Shown in pieces: positions 21,565 through 31,000 of a DNA stretch of 64,000 nt; the first letter of the stretch is position 1, and each line of letters starts with the position of its first letter. Below the pieces are notes generated by a model. The model saw only the letters and a list, made by a program, of their open reading frames with translations. It did no database searches and was not told the DNA's origin. A program made the position numbers and the translations under genes. The stretch is from Stratiolaelaps scimitus (Eukaryota; Arthropoda; Arachnida; Mesostigmata; Laelapidae). The DNA lies in contig JABWDB010000006.1 in the NCBI GenBank assembly GCA_019614645.1, forward strand, positions 9,920,001 to 9,984,000, in the 5' to 3' direction.

Positions 21565-22287
21565 TTCGTCAACGTTCCCGCTCAAGAGTCTCGGAAGTAT
21601 TTGACGATCCGGTCATTTGCAATATCTCCTTTCTACCAAGTGAGAACATACGCGGATACGATACACTGCTATGAGCAAAAACATAATAGATTTTATGAAG
21701 AATTCATAAATGTACATATTCACTGTATAGTTGAAATGAACAACAGAGTCGGAGTCAGTGTGCATTGGATGGCAGATGACCCAACGGATGTCACAACACT
21801 CTTAGCAGCAGTAGCAGCAGCAGCAGTTAATAGCAAGTGACTGCTGGAAGCACAAAGTCGCACGCTGAATATCACTGCCTGGGATCAGTTACTTTCATAA
21901 TGGGGTTGGGTACCCGAGGGTGGCTACAGGACTTATATATATATATATATATATACGCGTTTGTGTTTTGCAGTGTTATTAGAGCTTTTTGTCGAGTTAT
22001 TGTACCGGGGGGCGGTAAATGCAACCCGCTATCAGCGCTGGTGTCAAGGTGAGCTTGAAGACGACCTCAGGGAGACATGGTAGACCTTCCCGAAAAATGA
22101 CGATGTTCGGACCATCGGACCCAGCTGGAGCAGCAATCACAGCAGCACTATATATTCATTGCGACTTAGTATTACAACGTGTTTTTTTCTACAAAAGGTT
22201 CGTCATTCAGCGCAACAATGATACGGTTTGACAGTCAGTGCTCCGGCTGCGGCAAATTCTTCGTCTCGAAGAACTCTACTCGATTAA
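21565..22287 (+). CDS. Candidate three-exon terminal part of a gene
   Basis: Exon a 21565-21639: acceptor CCATATATTTGCAG, donor GTGAGA. Exon b 21974-22048: acceptor TTTGTGTTTTGCAG, donor CAAG|GTGAGC. Exon c from 22235: acceptor GGTTTGACAG. One frame runs through all three in phase (RQRSRSRVSEVFDDP in a, LLELFVELLYRGAVNATR in b, SAPAAANSSSRRTLLD in c) and ends at TAA 22285. Introns would be 334 and 186 nt; the first holds the (TA)n at 21934. Exon a is also fully open in phase 0 (FVNVPAQESRKYLTIR), and exon b in a second frame that joins in phase to the CxxC frame at 22218. All splice sites are good, so exon calls are firmer than the frame. No domain is recognised in the first chain. Confidence 0.4.
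21934..21955. repeat. (TA)11 microsatellite
   Basis: Pure TA run inside the proposed intron between 21640 and 21973. Confidence 0.95.
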
Positions 22288-22328
22288 CACTCTATCAAGC
22301 GATTGCATGTCAGCATACAGCTAGTTGA
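22218..22328 (+). CDS. 36-aa frame with CxxCGKFF zinc-finger-like motif
   Basis: ATG at 22218 (A at -3) opens 36 codons to TGA. Residues 8-15 read CSGCGKFF, the start of a classical C2H2 zinc finger (C-x2-C-G-K-x-F is established for that family). The second half has L-x-L-Y and C-Q-H where paired His would be expected, so the knuckle looks incomplete or degraded. If spliced to the exon ending at 22048 in its alternative frame, it would follow a Pro/Gly/Cys segment (VPGGGKCNP). It could be chance; a 36-aa match to half a motif is weak. Confidence 0.28.
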   Translation: MIRFDSQCSGCGKFFVSKNSTRLTLYQAIACQHTAS

Positions 22329-22370
22329 TGAGTCTGCGACATACGCGAGTGTTAATGAGTAACATCAGTC

Positions 22371-22553
22371 ATGGACCCACTAATTTCTCCTGGTCTGAGC
22401 GGAGAGTGTCGCGCACCGGTGACAAATTTTCTCGAGTTCGAGTTCGTCTTGCTTTTAGTCCATGACCGATGCTCATTTCGTTCTGGCGAAGCGGCAGTAG
22501 CAGCATTAACTCGCTGTATACGTCACAGATCGATGGATAGACTCATGATCTGA
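22371..22553 (+). CDS. 60-aa ATG frame in good start context, unidentified
   Basis: ATG 22371 has G at -3 and G at +4; the frame closes at TGA 22551. Composition is balanced (MDPLISPGLSGECRAPV), with a hydrophobic patch around residues 20-30 and a basic C-terminal third. No domain. It sits 40-80 bp past the candidate exons above on the same strand and may be a separate small gene or a chance frame. Confidence 0.3.
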   Translation: MDPLISPGLSGECRAPVTNFLEFEFVLLLVHDRCSFRSGEAAVAALTRCIRHRSMDRLMI

Positions 22554-22799
22554 ATGCCGAAAGAATGGTGATCAGAGGCAGATCTTCAGAGGGAATGTTC
22601 AGGAAAATTAATGCCACACCCTTAGCTGACCGTATTGGCTATGTGCACTTGTCCGTGACAAAATGAGAGACGACACGACATACACCTTACATAAACACAA
22701 TAACAACGGAGCGGAAGCCGAGAGAGCCGAGCTTCGCTCCCGAGACAACAGCAAGCGCGGATCGAAGGGAAATGACGTCATACGGCACAACTTAATTAG

Positions 22800-25050
22800 T
22801 TAGCGCACCGTTAGCCGTGCGATTGGGGCTCAACAATCTTCTCCTTCTACGACACGCAGAGATAATCGAATCTGAACAACGGACGTGAACGGCCACCTCG
22901 ACACCGGAACATCGCTGTGATGGTGTTATGGCGAGAGTACGCGCACAAATCCATATTTCCAGTGCGTTGTGCTCAGTGAATTATGGGTAAGACCTCGTAT
23001 ACGTTTAGAGAAAAATTTATCAAGTAAAAGCTGAGCGACTTCAAACTGAGGAGGAACACCTACTTATCACAGCAAGTATTGGTTTTTAAGGTGCAAAATT
23101 GCTCACAGCTAGATCAGTATGAGCATGATAATATTGATTGATGAGAGATCGAGAGAGGTAACACTGAAGGATAGTGTGCATCAGGCAGAAACAATGTATG
23201 TTTTTTTTTATGATGGTCGACGCCCCGTCAGCTCTGACCAGTACAACTGAATCAGGGCAATAATCATATTTATCATGATAATACGCCACAGACCACAATT
23301 TATCAGCCAAAATATAATAACACTCTCACCTTTCTCGGTACTAATGCTAGCAACACATGCAGTTGTCGTTATTATCATTATTACGCAGCGGCGTATTATC
23401 ATGATAAATATGATTATTGCCCTGATTCCTGACCAGAACCAGCACTGATGTTCTCAATTCTCATCATCTATTTTTGTTGTTAATTCATCCCATTTCAATG
23501 AATAGTAACACGCTGAGAAGTCTATAGCCACGAGTCTGTTGATCTTTAGTCATCATCAAGACCTAAATGCACGAGGCGGGCCGTACGTGAAAAGATGCTT
23601 AAATTGTTCTCCTGTATCCGCTTAAGATTACAGCGAGCGATAACCTCTGCCGACATGGCATAACATTCGGATCGGGCTAATGCAATGTAGCTGATATCCA
23701 CGAGCATTCTTCAACGGCTTTAGTAGGCTTCAGTTACTTTTGTCAATTCTCTTTGTTACTTGACATTCTGATTGATGCCCAAATACATAGAATATATAAT
23801 GCATACTGATACCAAAACAGGTACAACGGTCCTATTCGGCCACGTTGCTGGAGTCTTAACACCTAGCTTTCATCAGACATAACAGTGTAATATTAAGTTT
23901 CTTTTAATATGACAAGTAGGCGATACTTAGTATATCTATTAATGCATAAGGATCCAGCGATGAAATCACAGAATGGTGGAACGAGAAGTATAAATGAAAA
24001 GATTTGGATTCATCGTCTTCCGGACATGTCGTTCTACCTCGACCATCACCTGGAGGCGATTTAAAGTAAATGTGTGTGCCAACTTATATACCCAGAGAGT
24101 ACTCTAGGGCAAACATTTGAGGTAGACAGATTTTGCAGTATATTTTATAGGACACTCATAAGAAAACGAACTCGAATGGGTGACGAATACGGCGTCAATA
24201 ATAGGCTAGTATGCTAGTTCTCACCAATGCATGCGCTTATCTATCCATCTGCACAGATCCGGTCATAGTAACTCGTCCTAAACAACGATCATATACTAAC
24301 TACCTGCGATTTGTTTCAGATCAACGGCGCGTATTCCCTTTGAACGTCTACCTTCGGATGCGAGCACATTACAAAGCCCTAGGATATCCTATGTCTTAAA
24401 TGCTACACTAATCATTCAGGGGAGTCATAATACATAATTCCAATCATTTGCGGAGAACTCACAGAGGGGGTGGGCTCGAAGAGACGTACATGCTCACATC
24501 GACAGGCGGACGTACGCACACAATGAGTGAGGCCGTAATCTACTTATAGGCTATAACTGCTAGTCAATAAAGCACATGCACGTCTGTGTCGTAATTATGC
24601 CACGGGCGATGTTAAGTGAGGTCTGTTGCGTGGGTTGTACTCACAAGTCTCATGGCTGCGGCAGGCGGGCTGCGACCGCGATATCGCAGACCTGCACAAA
24701 CTCTGTTGTAGTAATCCACGCCTCTGAATATGATCCTCGGGGCAGTGATTTTAATCCTTGTGATTCTTGGGCCACACAGTTCGCTCTCTGTCTCTCGACG
24801 TCTCACTGGGGTGGTTCAGATCAGTTCAGTTCGTTCCTTGCTTGGCCGTACTGTTTTGTTCGGTGTCACTCGTAGATACGATATAGCTTTGAACATATCC
24901 CAGGGAGGGAGGGTGAGACGGGTTTTGGGGGTTGCTCCCCGCAACTACTGCGGGGGCTGATGATTCCTCAGGTGTCCAGTGGAGGACACCCAGGCTGGCA
25001 CGCACACAAGCACCTTGTTCTTCAAGGCGCCCAATGAAGTTGGGCGGGGG
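22800..25050. other. No supported gene apart from inverted repeat
   Basis: Short frames only. The one structured feature is the 38-bp inverted repeat at 23250-23427. GC rises after 24600. Confidence 0.5.
23250..23427. repeat. Perfect 38-bp inverted repeat, 102-bp spacer
   Basis: Bases 23250-23287 (starting AATCAGGGCAATAATCATAT) are the exact reverse complement of 23390-23427. The arms contain the palindrome TATCATGATA. Each outer flank carries a similar direct sequence, CTGACCAG followed by ACTGA. Together this looks like a small foldback element or MITE, or a recent inverted duplication. The spacer has no open frame and no clear target duplication is seen. Confidence 0.9.
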
Positions 25051-25236
25051 GGTGAATTTTGTTAAGACGTCTAAGTCGCGTGGCCTGATGGCTCGCTGAC
25101 TACCGCGGCCCTCCGTACGCCCCCGTTATATAGAGGAGAAACGTGGGGTCTACGGTTGTACCAACCAGCAAGGGTGGTTGGATGCATCCGGCGAGACGCA
25201 CCGTCACCACCAGCAAGCCCAGTGGTAAGGGCAAAT

Positions 25237-25580
25237 ATGGCGGAGGGCATACAGGTGGAAGAAAACCGGGAGGTGAGTTTGGGGGCAGAAAGTCTGAAAT
25301 CTGAAGAAAATGAAAGAACCCATCCGATTGACGCACACACCAGATAGGCAGGCCAATGTTTCTTCTGCAACCACCAAATGAAGACGATGCTGTGTGTAAG
25401 CGTGTGTGTGTGTGTGTGTGTCACCAGATCAACGAGAAGCCAGCCAGCGCGAAGAGGAGTTTATTTTTCTATCTATGCTTGCTGCATTATCCGACACGGT
25501 GGTGTCTAGCTGCTGTCCATCGCTGCGTATGCGTGTTCGTCGGCGTCGGGGGTCTCGTCTTGCGAGGAGGAGGACTGTGA
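25237..25580 (+). CDS. Candidate two-exon gene, about 90 aa
   Basis: Exon 1 25237-25272: ATG with A at -3 and G at +4, twelve codons (MAEGIQVEENRE), donor GAG|GTGAGT. Intron 71 nt ending CGCACACACCAG. Exon 2 25344-25580 continues in phase 0 (IGRPMFLLQPPNEDDAVCK), then a Val/Cys run coded by a GT microsatellite, then a hydrophobic stretch that could span a membrane, ending at TGA. The DNA of exon 1 is also open in a second frame (Lys/Gly/Thr-rich, about 56 codons), and exon 2 in another (to 25648, Arg-rich). The microsatellite inside the proposed coding part is a warning sign. No family recognised. Confidence 0.33.
25398..25422. repeat. (GT)n microsatellite
   Basis: GTGTGTAAGCGTGTGTGTGTGTGTGTGT, inside a proposed exon. 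Confidence 0.9.
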
Positions 25581-25728
25581 AACATAACGCCCCTCAATCC
25601 CGTTCAGATGAGGGCATCCCGTCCCGGCTGCTGTATCGTCTCCGCTGACGCTGCTGCTTCAGTGGTGGCACCGCCGTAGCGCAATGGAGTTGTGTTTCGT
25701 TGTCTGTCCCCAGTAGCATAAGTAGTAG

Positions 25729-25869
25729 CAGCAGCAGCAGCACCAGCTTCACCCAGCGCTAGAACGAAGTCATCGCAGGGCATACACCACGGGAATGATC
25801 CTGCAGGAGCACAACGAGACGGCGAGGATTGTACCGGCTAGCAAGCAGCAGCAGCAGCAACTACCATAG
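25729..25869 (+). CDS. Candidate polyglutamine-flanked exon, 46 aa
   Basis: The frame reads four Gln, then HQLHPALERSHRRAYTTG and on, then five Gln, ending at TAG 25867. Non-repeat codons favour G/C endings (ATC CTG CAG GAG CAC AAC GAG ACG), which argues for real coding between the CAG tracts. Upstream CTGTCCCCAG and following TAGs could provide an acceptor. No ATG at the start and no domain. Same strand as the 25237 and 25967 candidates. Confidence 0.3.
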   Translation, partial: QQQQHQLHPALERSHRRAYTTGMILQEHNETARIVPASKQQQQQLP

Positions 25870-25966
25870 CACCATCTTACTACAGCAGCACGTTCGTCTG
25901 CTGTGACCAGATCCCCCCCCCTTCATCCAAACGGCAAAAAGAGCTTCAGAGCCAAAGGTCGCTACG

Positions 25967-26212
25967 ATGCACCTTCCCGTTGCGGGTGCACACACAGAGC
26001 GCGGTAGCTGGCCGAGACAACAAATGCCACTCACCACGGCAACAATAGCGGCGATACTAAACAACGACAATAATAACAGCAACCAGCAAACGAGTGACGA
26101 CAGCAACGGTCGGAGCAACGACAGCAGCTGTAGACTGTTCATGATAGCGGTTAGCCTGGCGGTGTATACGCATTCGACGAATTCGAGCCTCGAGAGCTGG
26201 TTAAACACATGA
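25967..26212 (+). CDS. 81-aa ATG frame, Asn/Ser-rich
   Basis: ATG 25967 to TGA 26210. The middle is Asn/Asp/Ser/Gln-rich (ILNNDNNNSNQQTSDDSN), followed by a short hydrophobic stretch. Composition fits a disordered region of a regulatory protein. The opposite strand is open for 124 codons (25861-26235) as a Leu/Val/Ile-rich frame, the expected mirror of Asn/Ser repeats. I prefer plus but cannot exclude neither. Confidence 0.3.
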   Translation: MHLPVAGAHTERGSWPRQQMPLTTATIAAILNNDNNNSNQQTSDDSNGRSNDSSCRLFMIAVSLAVYTHSTNSSLESWLNT

Positions 26213-26440
26213 ATGAAAGAAACAGAACGCCACAAATGCTATATGAGTAATTATCATAGAAAGGCATTTGTTGTTAGCCCTTGTAAGGGCTTGATGAGTA
26301 ATCGTGGATCTGGTAGTAATCGTATATCTGGCGATGATATCTGCCATCTCTGGGTATTAGTCTGTCTGTTCTTGGTTTTATCTCACCTTTCATTCACAGG
26401 TAGACGAAGTGGAGTGGTAAACCTGTACGAGGTATATTGA

Positions 26441-26462
26441 ATAATTGATAATAATAATAATC
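26441..26462. repeat. (AAT)n tract
   Basis: GATAATAATAATAATCCATAATG simple repeat. Confidence 0.8.
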
Positions 26463-26464
26463 CA

Positions 26465-28130
26465 TAATGAACGATGCGCTAAGCAGATCTGCCTCAAATA
26501 AATTCGACTTGTCAGCGCTTACTTGTATTATAGCGCCGTCCATAGGGGCAAGCAGCCGATCGAGACAGTCTAGCGAACGGGAACCCGTTGAAGCATGTAA
26601 TTTTCTATTTGTTTAGAGAGTAGACCGCTTGCATTATGCTCTATATACATATGTACGGTGGACAGGAGCAAATGTGGAATAATATATTTAGCTGGAACTG
26701 GCTTTAGGGCTTAGGTACGAGACGGTAATTTATGATAACATTAAGTCGCTTCGGATTGCAGCTGCCATTTTCCGATCAAAACGACGATTCGTGCACAACT
26801 ACCAGCCGTGCAAACTGAAGTAAACGAACGCTACATTTTCACATTTACTCTACAGTCGCGTAACCGCATCGACGTGATTAAGCAAAGACCGTGACCTCTA
26901 GTTACAAATTCAAACAAGCTTGCCCAGCTATAGTCGTGCTAACGCTTACAAACACAAATGGTACCGTTTCTGGAACGGAAAATGGTTGGCGTAAGGAATT
27001 TCCCTACGAGGGCATAGCATCGCCAATTGTGTTTGTATTTAGTATAGAAAATATGTGCGCTTCAGTTTGTGTGACTGTGAAAAGTTGGCTAAGATGCAGT
27101 GTGCAATGTTTCTCTAAGCAGTTCGACCCCCTGAGCGAAGGGCTCCAATGTTCTCTCGCGACGTCCGTACCCGCCTTGGGAGAAAAATGGCCGTCGAGGG
27201 ACCCAGTTGTCTATGGACTCTATCTCGTGCAAGGATTGCCAAAAAGAAAGTATCTCAATTTTTAGATCTCTCAGCCGAACCGTTCACAGTAAGAGATGGT
27301 GGCTTGATGTACACGCACCATACACGTAATACATTTATTTCTCATTCTAAGAAAGCGCATCGACTGGTTCGCTTGAAACCTCTACGCCCGAGGGACTGAA
27401 ATCAAAACGACTATTTCAGGATCCCAGCAGTGGAGAGCTGAAAAATCGCATCTCGACAAGAATTGGTCTTCTTTTACCCAGCAGCGGTAAAAGCGGCATC
27501 GCGGCAGTCGAATTCTGCGATAGCCATAGTCATCTACGTGCATGTATGTATTTACAACGTCGACAAGACGGAAAATGGACAATGTCCTGTGTCGACCCGG
27601 CCAGCCATCCACTCCTAGCGATAAGATTACAGAAAAGTCCTCAGATAAACCGCTAAAAGAAAATTGTATCGGATTAATTATTATAGAATGTGTCTTATCA
27701 TTCCGTTCATGCACGCTACGTGGTGCCAATGACCGATGTGATAATCTCATATCTTCGAATAATTGCAAAAAGGGATCCCTCTGCCAGTAAAGGATCAGTT
27801 TCAGTTTTTCGATTTTCTTCATAGAAAACCCTTGATTATTATGCATTGTTTAAGCTTTTCGCTTTTGCTGTATATGAGTATTTGAATTAAATTGGTTAAC
27901 ATCATGAAACTTCCAGTGGAGGGCTATCCATGTCAAAAGTTACGGGAGATTTCCGCCGTAGGGTTAACTTGATGGTAGCGGGCTTCATTATATCACACCA
28001 CATATTTATCTAGTGGGTCAAACAGACAGTACAAAAGTAAAGCAATGCTCATATTTTGAATGCTTCCAGGTTTGTAACATTAGCTGATTTGCCGTTCAAC
28101 TGGAGAAGCCATAAATTAGCTTTGAAATTA
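26465..28130. other. No convincing gene
   Basis: Open frames at 26891-27265 (plus, 124 codons, no ATG) and 27382-27846 (minus, 154 codons) lack any motif and sit in AT-rich sequence without splice support. Confidence 0.45.
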
Positions 28131-28151
28131 AGTCGCTTTTCTACAAGATAG

Positions 28152-28208
28152 CTTTCACCAGAAGAAGAACGATCTGGAAGTGACGATTTCAACGCCGAAC
28201 TACAACTT
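28152..28208 (+). CDS. Candidate 57-nt internal exon
   Basis: A CGCTTTTCTACAAGATAG acceptor ends at 28151 and a GTAAGTTTTG donor starts at 28209. The 19 codons between are phase 0 and acidic (LSPEEERSGSDDFNAELQL), as in a linker exon. Flanks are AT-rich and full of stops in this frame. Small, but the signals on both sides are strong. No partner exon identified. Confidence 0.35.
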
Positions 28209-28558
28209 GTAAGTTTTGTTTATATTATATTTGCCACCACAACGTTTTGTAACGAACATTTTGGGGTATACGAGATAATGAAAAACAATGAAGACAATCG
28301 TCAAATTGAGCCTTTGATCCTCCATGTATCCGAGCGTATCGGAACACCTATCCTATACTCGGGTCGATACAACGGTACGACGTCAGATGCTTGCTTTGTC
28401 TATCCTGGCGTGGTCTCAGGTAGGTGTGGATTCTTCATTCCGACATTTGCCGTAGTGATGCGTCCATAGGGATAAGCACCCATAAGTATTTGACGGGAGA
28501 CGAGTTTGGGGTGGCCCCAACCGCGAAGAACATCTTTGATTCTTTGTAGAAGGTTAGG

Positions 28559-28843
28559 TCACCCCATTATTATTTTCCGATAATGAAGTAAACCGCGTGT
28601 GTCGCATATTCTACCTAATACACTTGCGCCGCTAGCCAGTGAGAGGAGAAACTGTAGCCACATGCGCTTTTCATGATCTGGTAAAGCAGCACATGCTGAC
28701 CTTCTTGCAGGACGACGGCCAACGTGTGACGATTCAAAGCATTCAAGCAGTCTTTGCGGAAAGTTAGTTAATTTAGCGCTGCATCGAGCAGGGCGCTCCT
28801 TGTTAAAGTCGTGCCTCAGAGAGCTATTTGGTGCTAAAGTCAT
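28559..28843 (-). CDS. Unidentified 94-aa ATG frame (minus)
   Basis: ATG at 28843, stop at 28559. Balanced composition with basic middle (GRRPARRSACAA), a probable helix (MWLQFLLSLASGASVLG) near residue 65 and no repeat. No family recognised. The next 118 codons upstream are open on the plus strand (28864-29202) without ATG; the two cannot both be trusted. Could be a fragment of a mobile element. Confidence 0.3.
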   Translation of the reverse strand: MTLAPNSSLRHDFNKERPARCSAKLTNFPQRLLECFESSHVGRRPARRSACAALPDHEKRMWLQFLLSLASGASVLGRICDTRGLLHYRKIIMG

Positions 28844-29204
28844 TATAAGCGTGGGCGACAGTTGTGCACGGTCGTACGCACCATCATCGTGTCTGGTACG
28901 AGGCCAGTGCCAGCCTTCGGAGTAGGCTTTACACCCCGATCGGAGGACGGAGTCAATATCATTTTCAACTCGATTTAAGTGATTACATTCGCCATTATCT
29001 CGGTAGTTCGGTTTTAATTAGTCGAGACCTCCTACGTTCACTAATGCCACGGCGTTCATTCATCCCTGTGCGGTTAGATAGATGCGTTCAGATAAATATA
29101 TTCTCTTTTATCGAAAACACGGTAATGTTTAATGTATTCGTGTGTCTGTCAGCGTCTATGTGTGTGTGTGTGTGCATATTTCAGCGTCTCATTTTAGATT
29201 AACT

Positions 29205-31000
29205 TCACTCCAAAAAGCAATGGCGTACTATTAATACCCAGAATAAATGCAGAACATTCCTCATTGTTGAATGCTATCATTTATTATACATGTAGACGTA
29301 TTCGCCATTACGCTGCTCGTCCACCGCTACGAACCGATGTATATTCGTAGATTGGATGCGCTGCAATCGGCTGATCTGTAATAGCTCCCACCACATCAAT
29401 CCGATGTAGCATGTGGCAAACAACACCTTAGCAAAACAGCATGACAAAAATGAAAAGTATTCACACAAACAAAAACCACAATTGTTGTCCAGTCTAACCA
29501 AATTGAGCGGATACAGCATTTACCTATAGCAGCAGCAGCAGCAGCAACAGAAGCGTCAACGGCTGCAGATGTAATTGCATCGCGTGTGTGTGTGTGGGTC
29601 TCTATGAGAGAGAGAGAGAGAGAGAGATGAGCCAGGAGAGCTCTGAGTAGGACGCGGATCGGCACCTCTTGCGCGCGCGGGTCAAGCGATCTTAACAAAA
29701 CGGGAATTCTCATAACGGTTTTTCGCGATATTTTCGCAAATGTTGTCACGTTTTGACGAGGCGGCTGCCGCTAACAAACCGAATATAATAGAGATAACAC
29801 ATAACGAAGACAATATTTATTGACTTCTCGAATCGTTGCCGGGCCATACGCGACGTAACAGCCGAGCGAGCAGCGGAGGGTTCAGCAGAACTTGATTTTT
29901 TTTTAGGGTGCGCTGTTTCCAGTTCGCGCTTTCGCATCGACGATGTGACGATGAGGAGAAGTAGCTTAATTTTTAGTTAATTGCATGAAACACTGATTGT
30001 GCAACTGATAGCACGCCTGTCGTTTGTGATGCTGCTCCGGGTATTTTTTCTTTTTTTTTTGTTTAATTGAATATTTCACGACGCGATCATTTTGCCCCCG
30101 GCAGCGAACTCATCGCGCGACCTGCGCTGTCGAAAACGTTTATTGGCAGGTGACGGCGTTATGTGAAGCGATCGTTGACATCGTAAGCCGTCTCGATTTG
30201 TCAATCTGCTCCAACCTGACACCGTGGAATATGATAAACGTTTGTGGCTCCGCCTCGGCGACAACGAGAACATGACGCGGAGGGTCCTTTATGCAATATT
30301 CTGTAATCCTATATGGCATACGATCCTGGTCGATGTTCAGCACAGTCAGCTCATAGATCATTGTACCAAAATGGTGCTGCCTAATTGATAAAGATGTCTG
30401 ATACAAACGTGATTATGTAAGAATGTTTTTTTTTTTGTAAAATACGGCCAGACCGAAACACTAGAGCTCGGAAATTTGCTCGTAATTAACATAATATTAA
30501 TTGCCAAGAGGGCACTGTTTTGTCGGATATTATGAGCACAGTTAATTTCCTGCTTCTCCTGGGATGTTCTCGTTTTTTTATATTGGCGCGAATTCATAGT
30601 GATTCGATGCAAATATTTTCGAATACGGAGCCGCTGTGCTTTTAATAAGCCAATCAAATAGACAACGCCCGATTTTATCGTGTTATGTGAAACGACTTTA
30701 TACCTTTGGTCTCAGTCCTGTCCTAAACGATTCTCTCGCGTTTGACCAGCTGCGTTTATTTCGAATCTGGCTGAATTAATTTCAGCCTGGATCCCGAATA
30801 CGAACGAAGGGCATCGCAAAATAGTGAGATCATTGGTACAGCGACACCAGTATTGGGTGCACTCGTGATAACATTAATTTAAAGCAATCGCTAGCCACGT
30901 GCCCTTGATCAACCACTTCGGGAAGAATAGTACAAAGCCAAACAGAAGCCCGAAATGCAGCGTGAACTAGAGGTCAAGTCATACATCAGGCGAGAAGTTA
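29205..31000. other. No supported gene; simple repeats
   Basis: Contains CAG repeats at 29529-29552, (GT)n at 29583-29596 and (GA)n at 29607-29628, with T-rich tracts near 30050 and 30427. Frames here are short or repeat-driven. Confidence 0.5.
29607..29628. repeat. (GA)n microsatellite
   Basis: GAGAGA alternation of about 22 bp. Confidence 0.9.

Noticed and set aside
25861..26235. 124-codon minus frame resembling a membrane protein
   Set aside because: Hydrophobicity is the mirror of Asn/Ser-coding repeats on the plus strand; the plus frame is preferred.
27382..27846. 154-codon minus frame
   Set aside because: No motif, no repeat family, no splice partner; left as chance.
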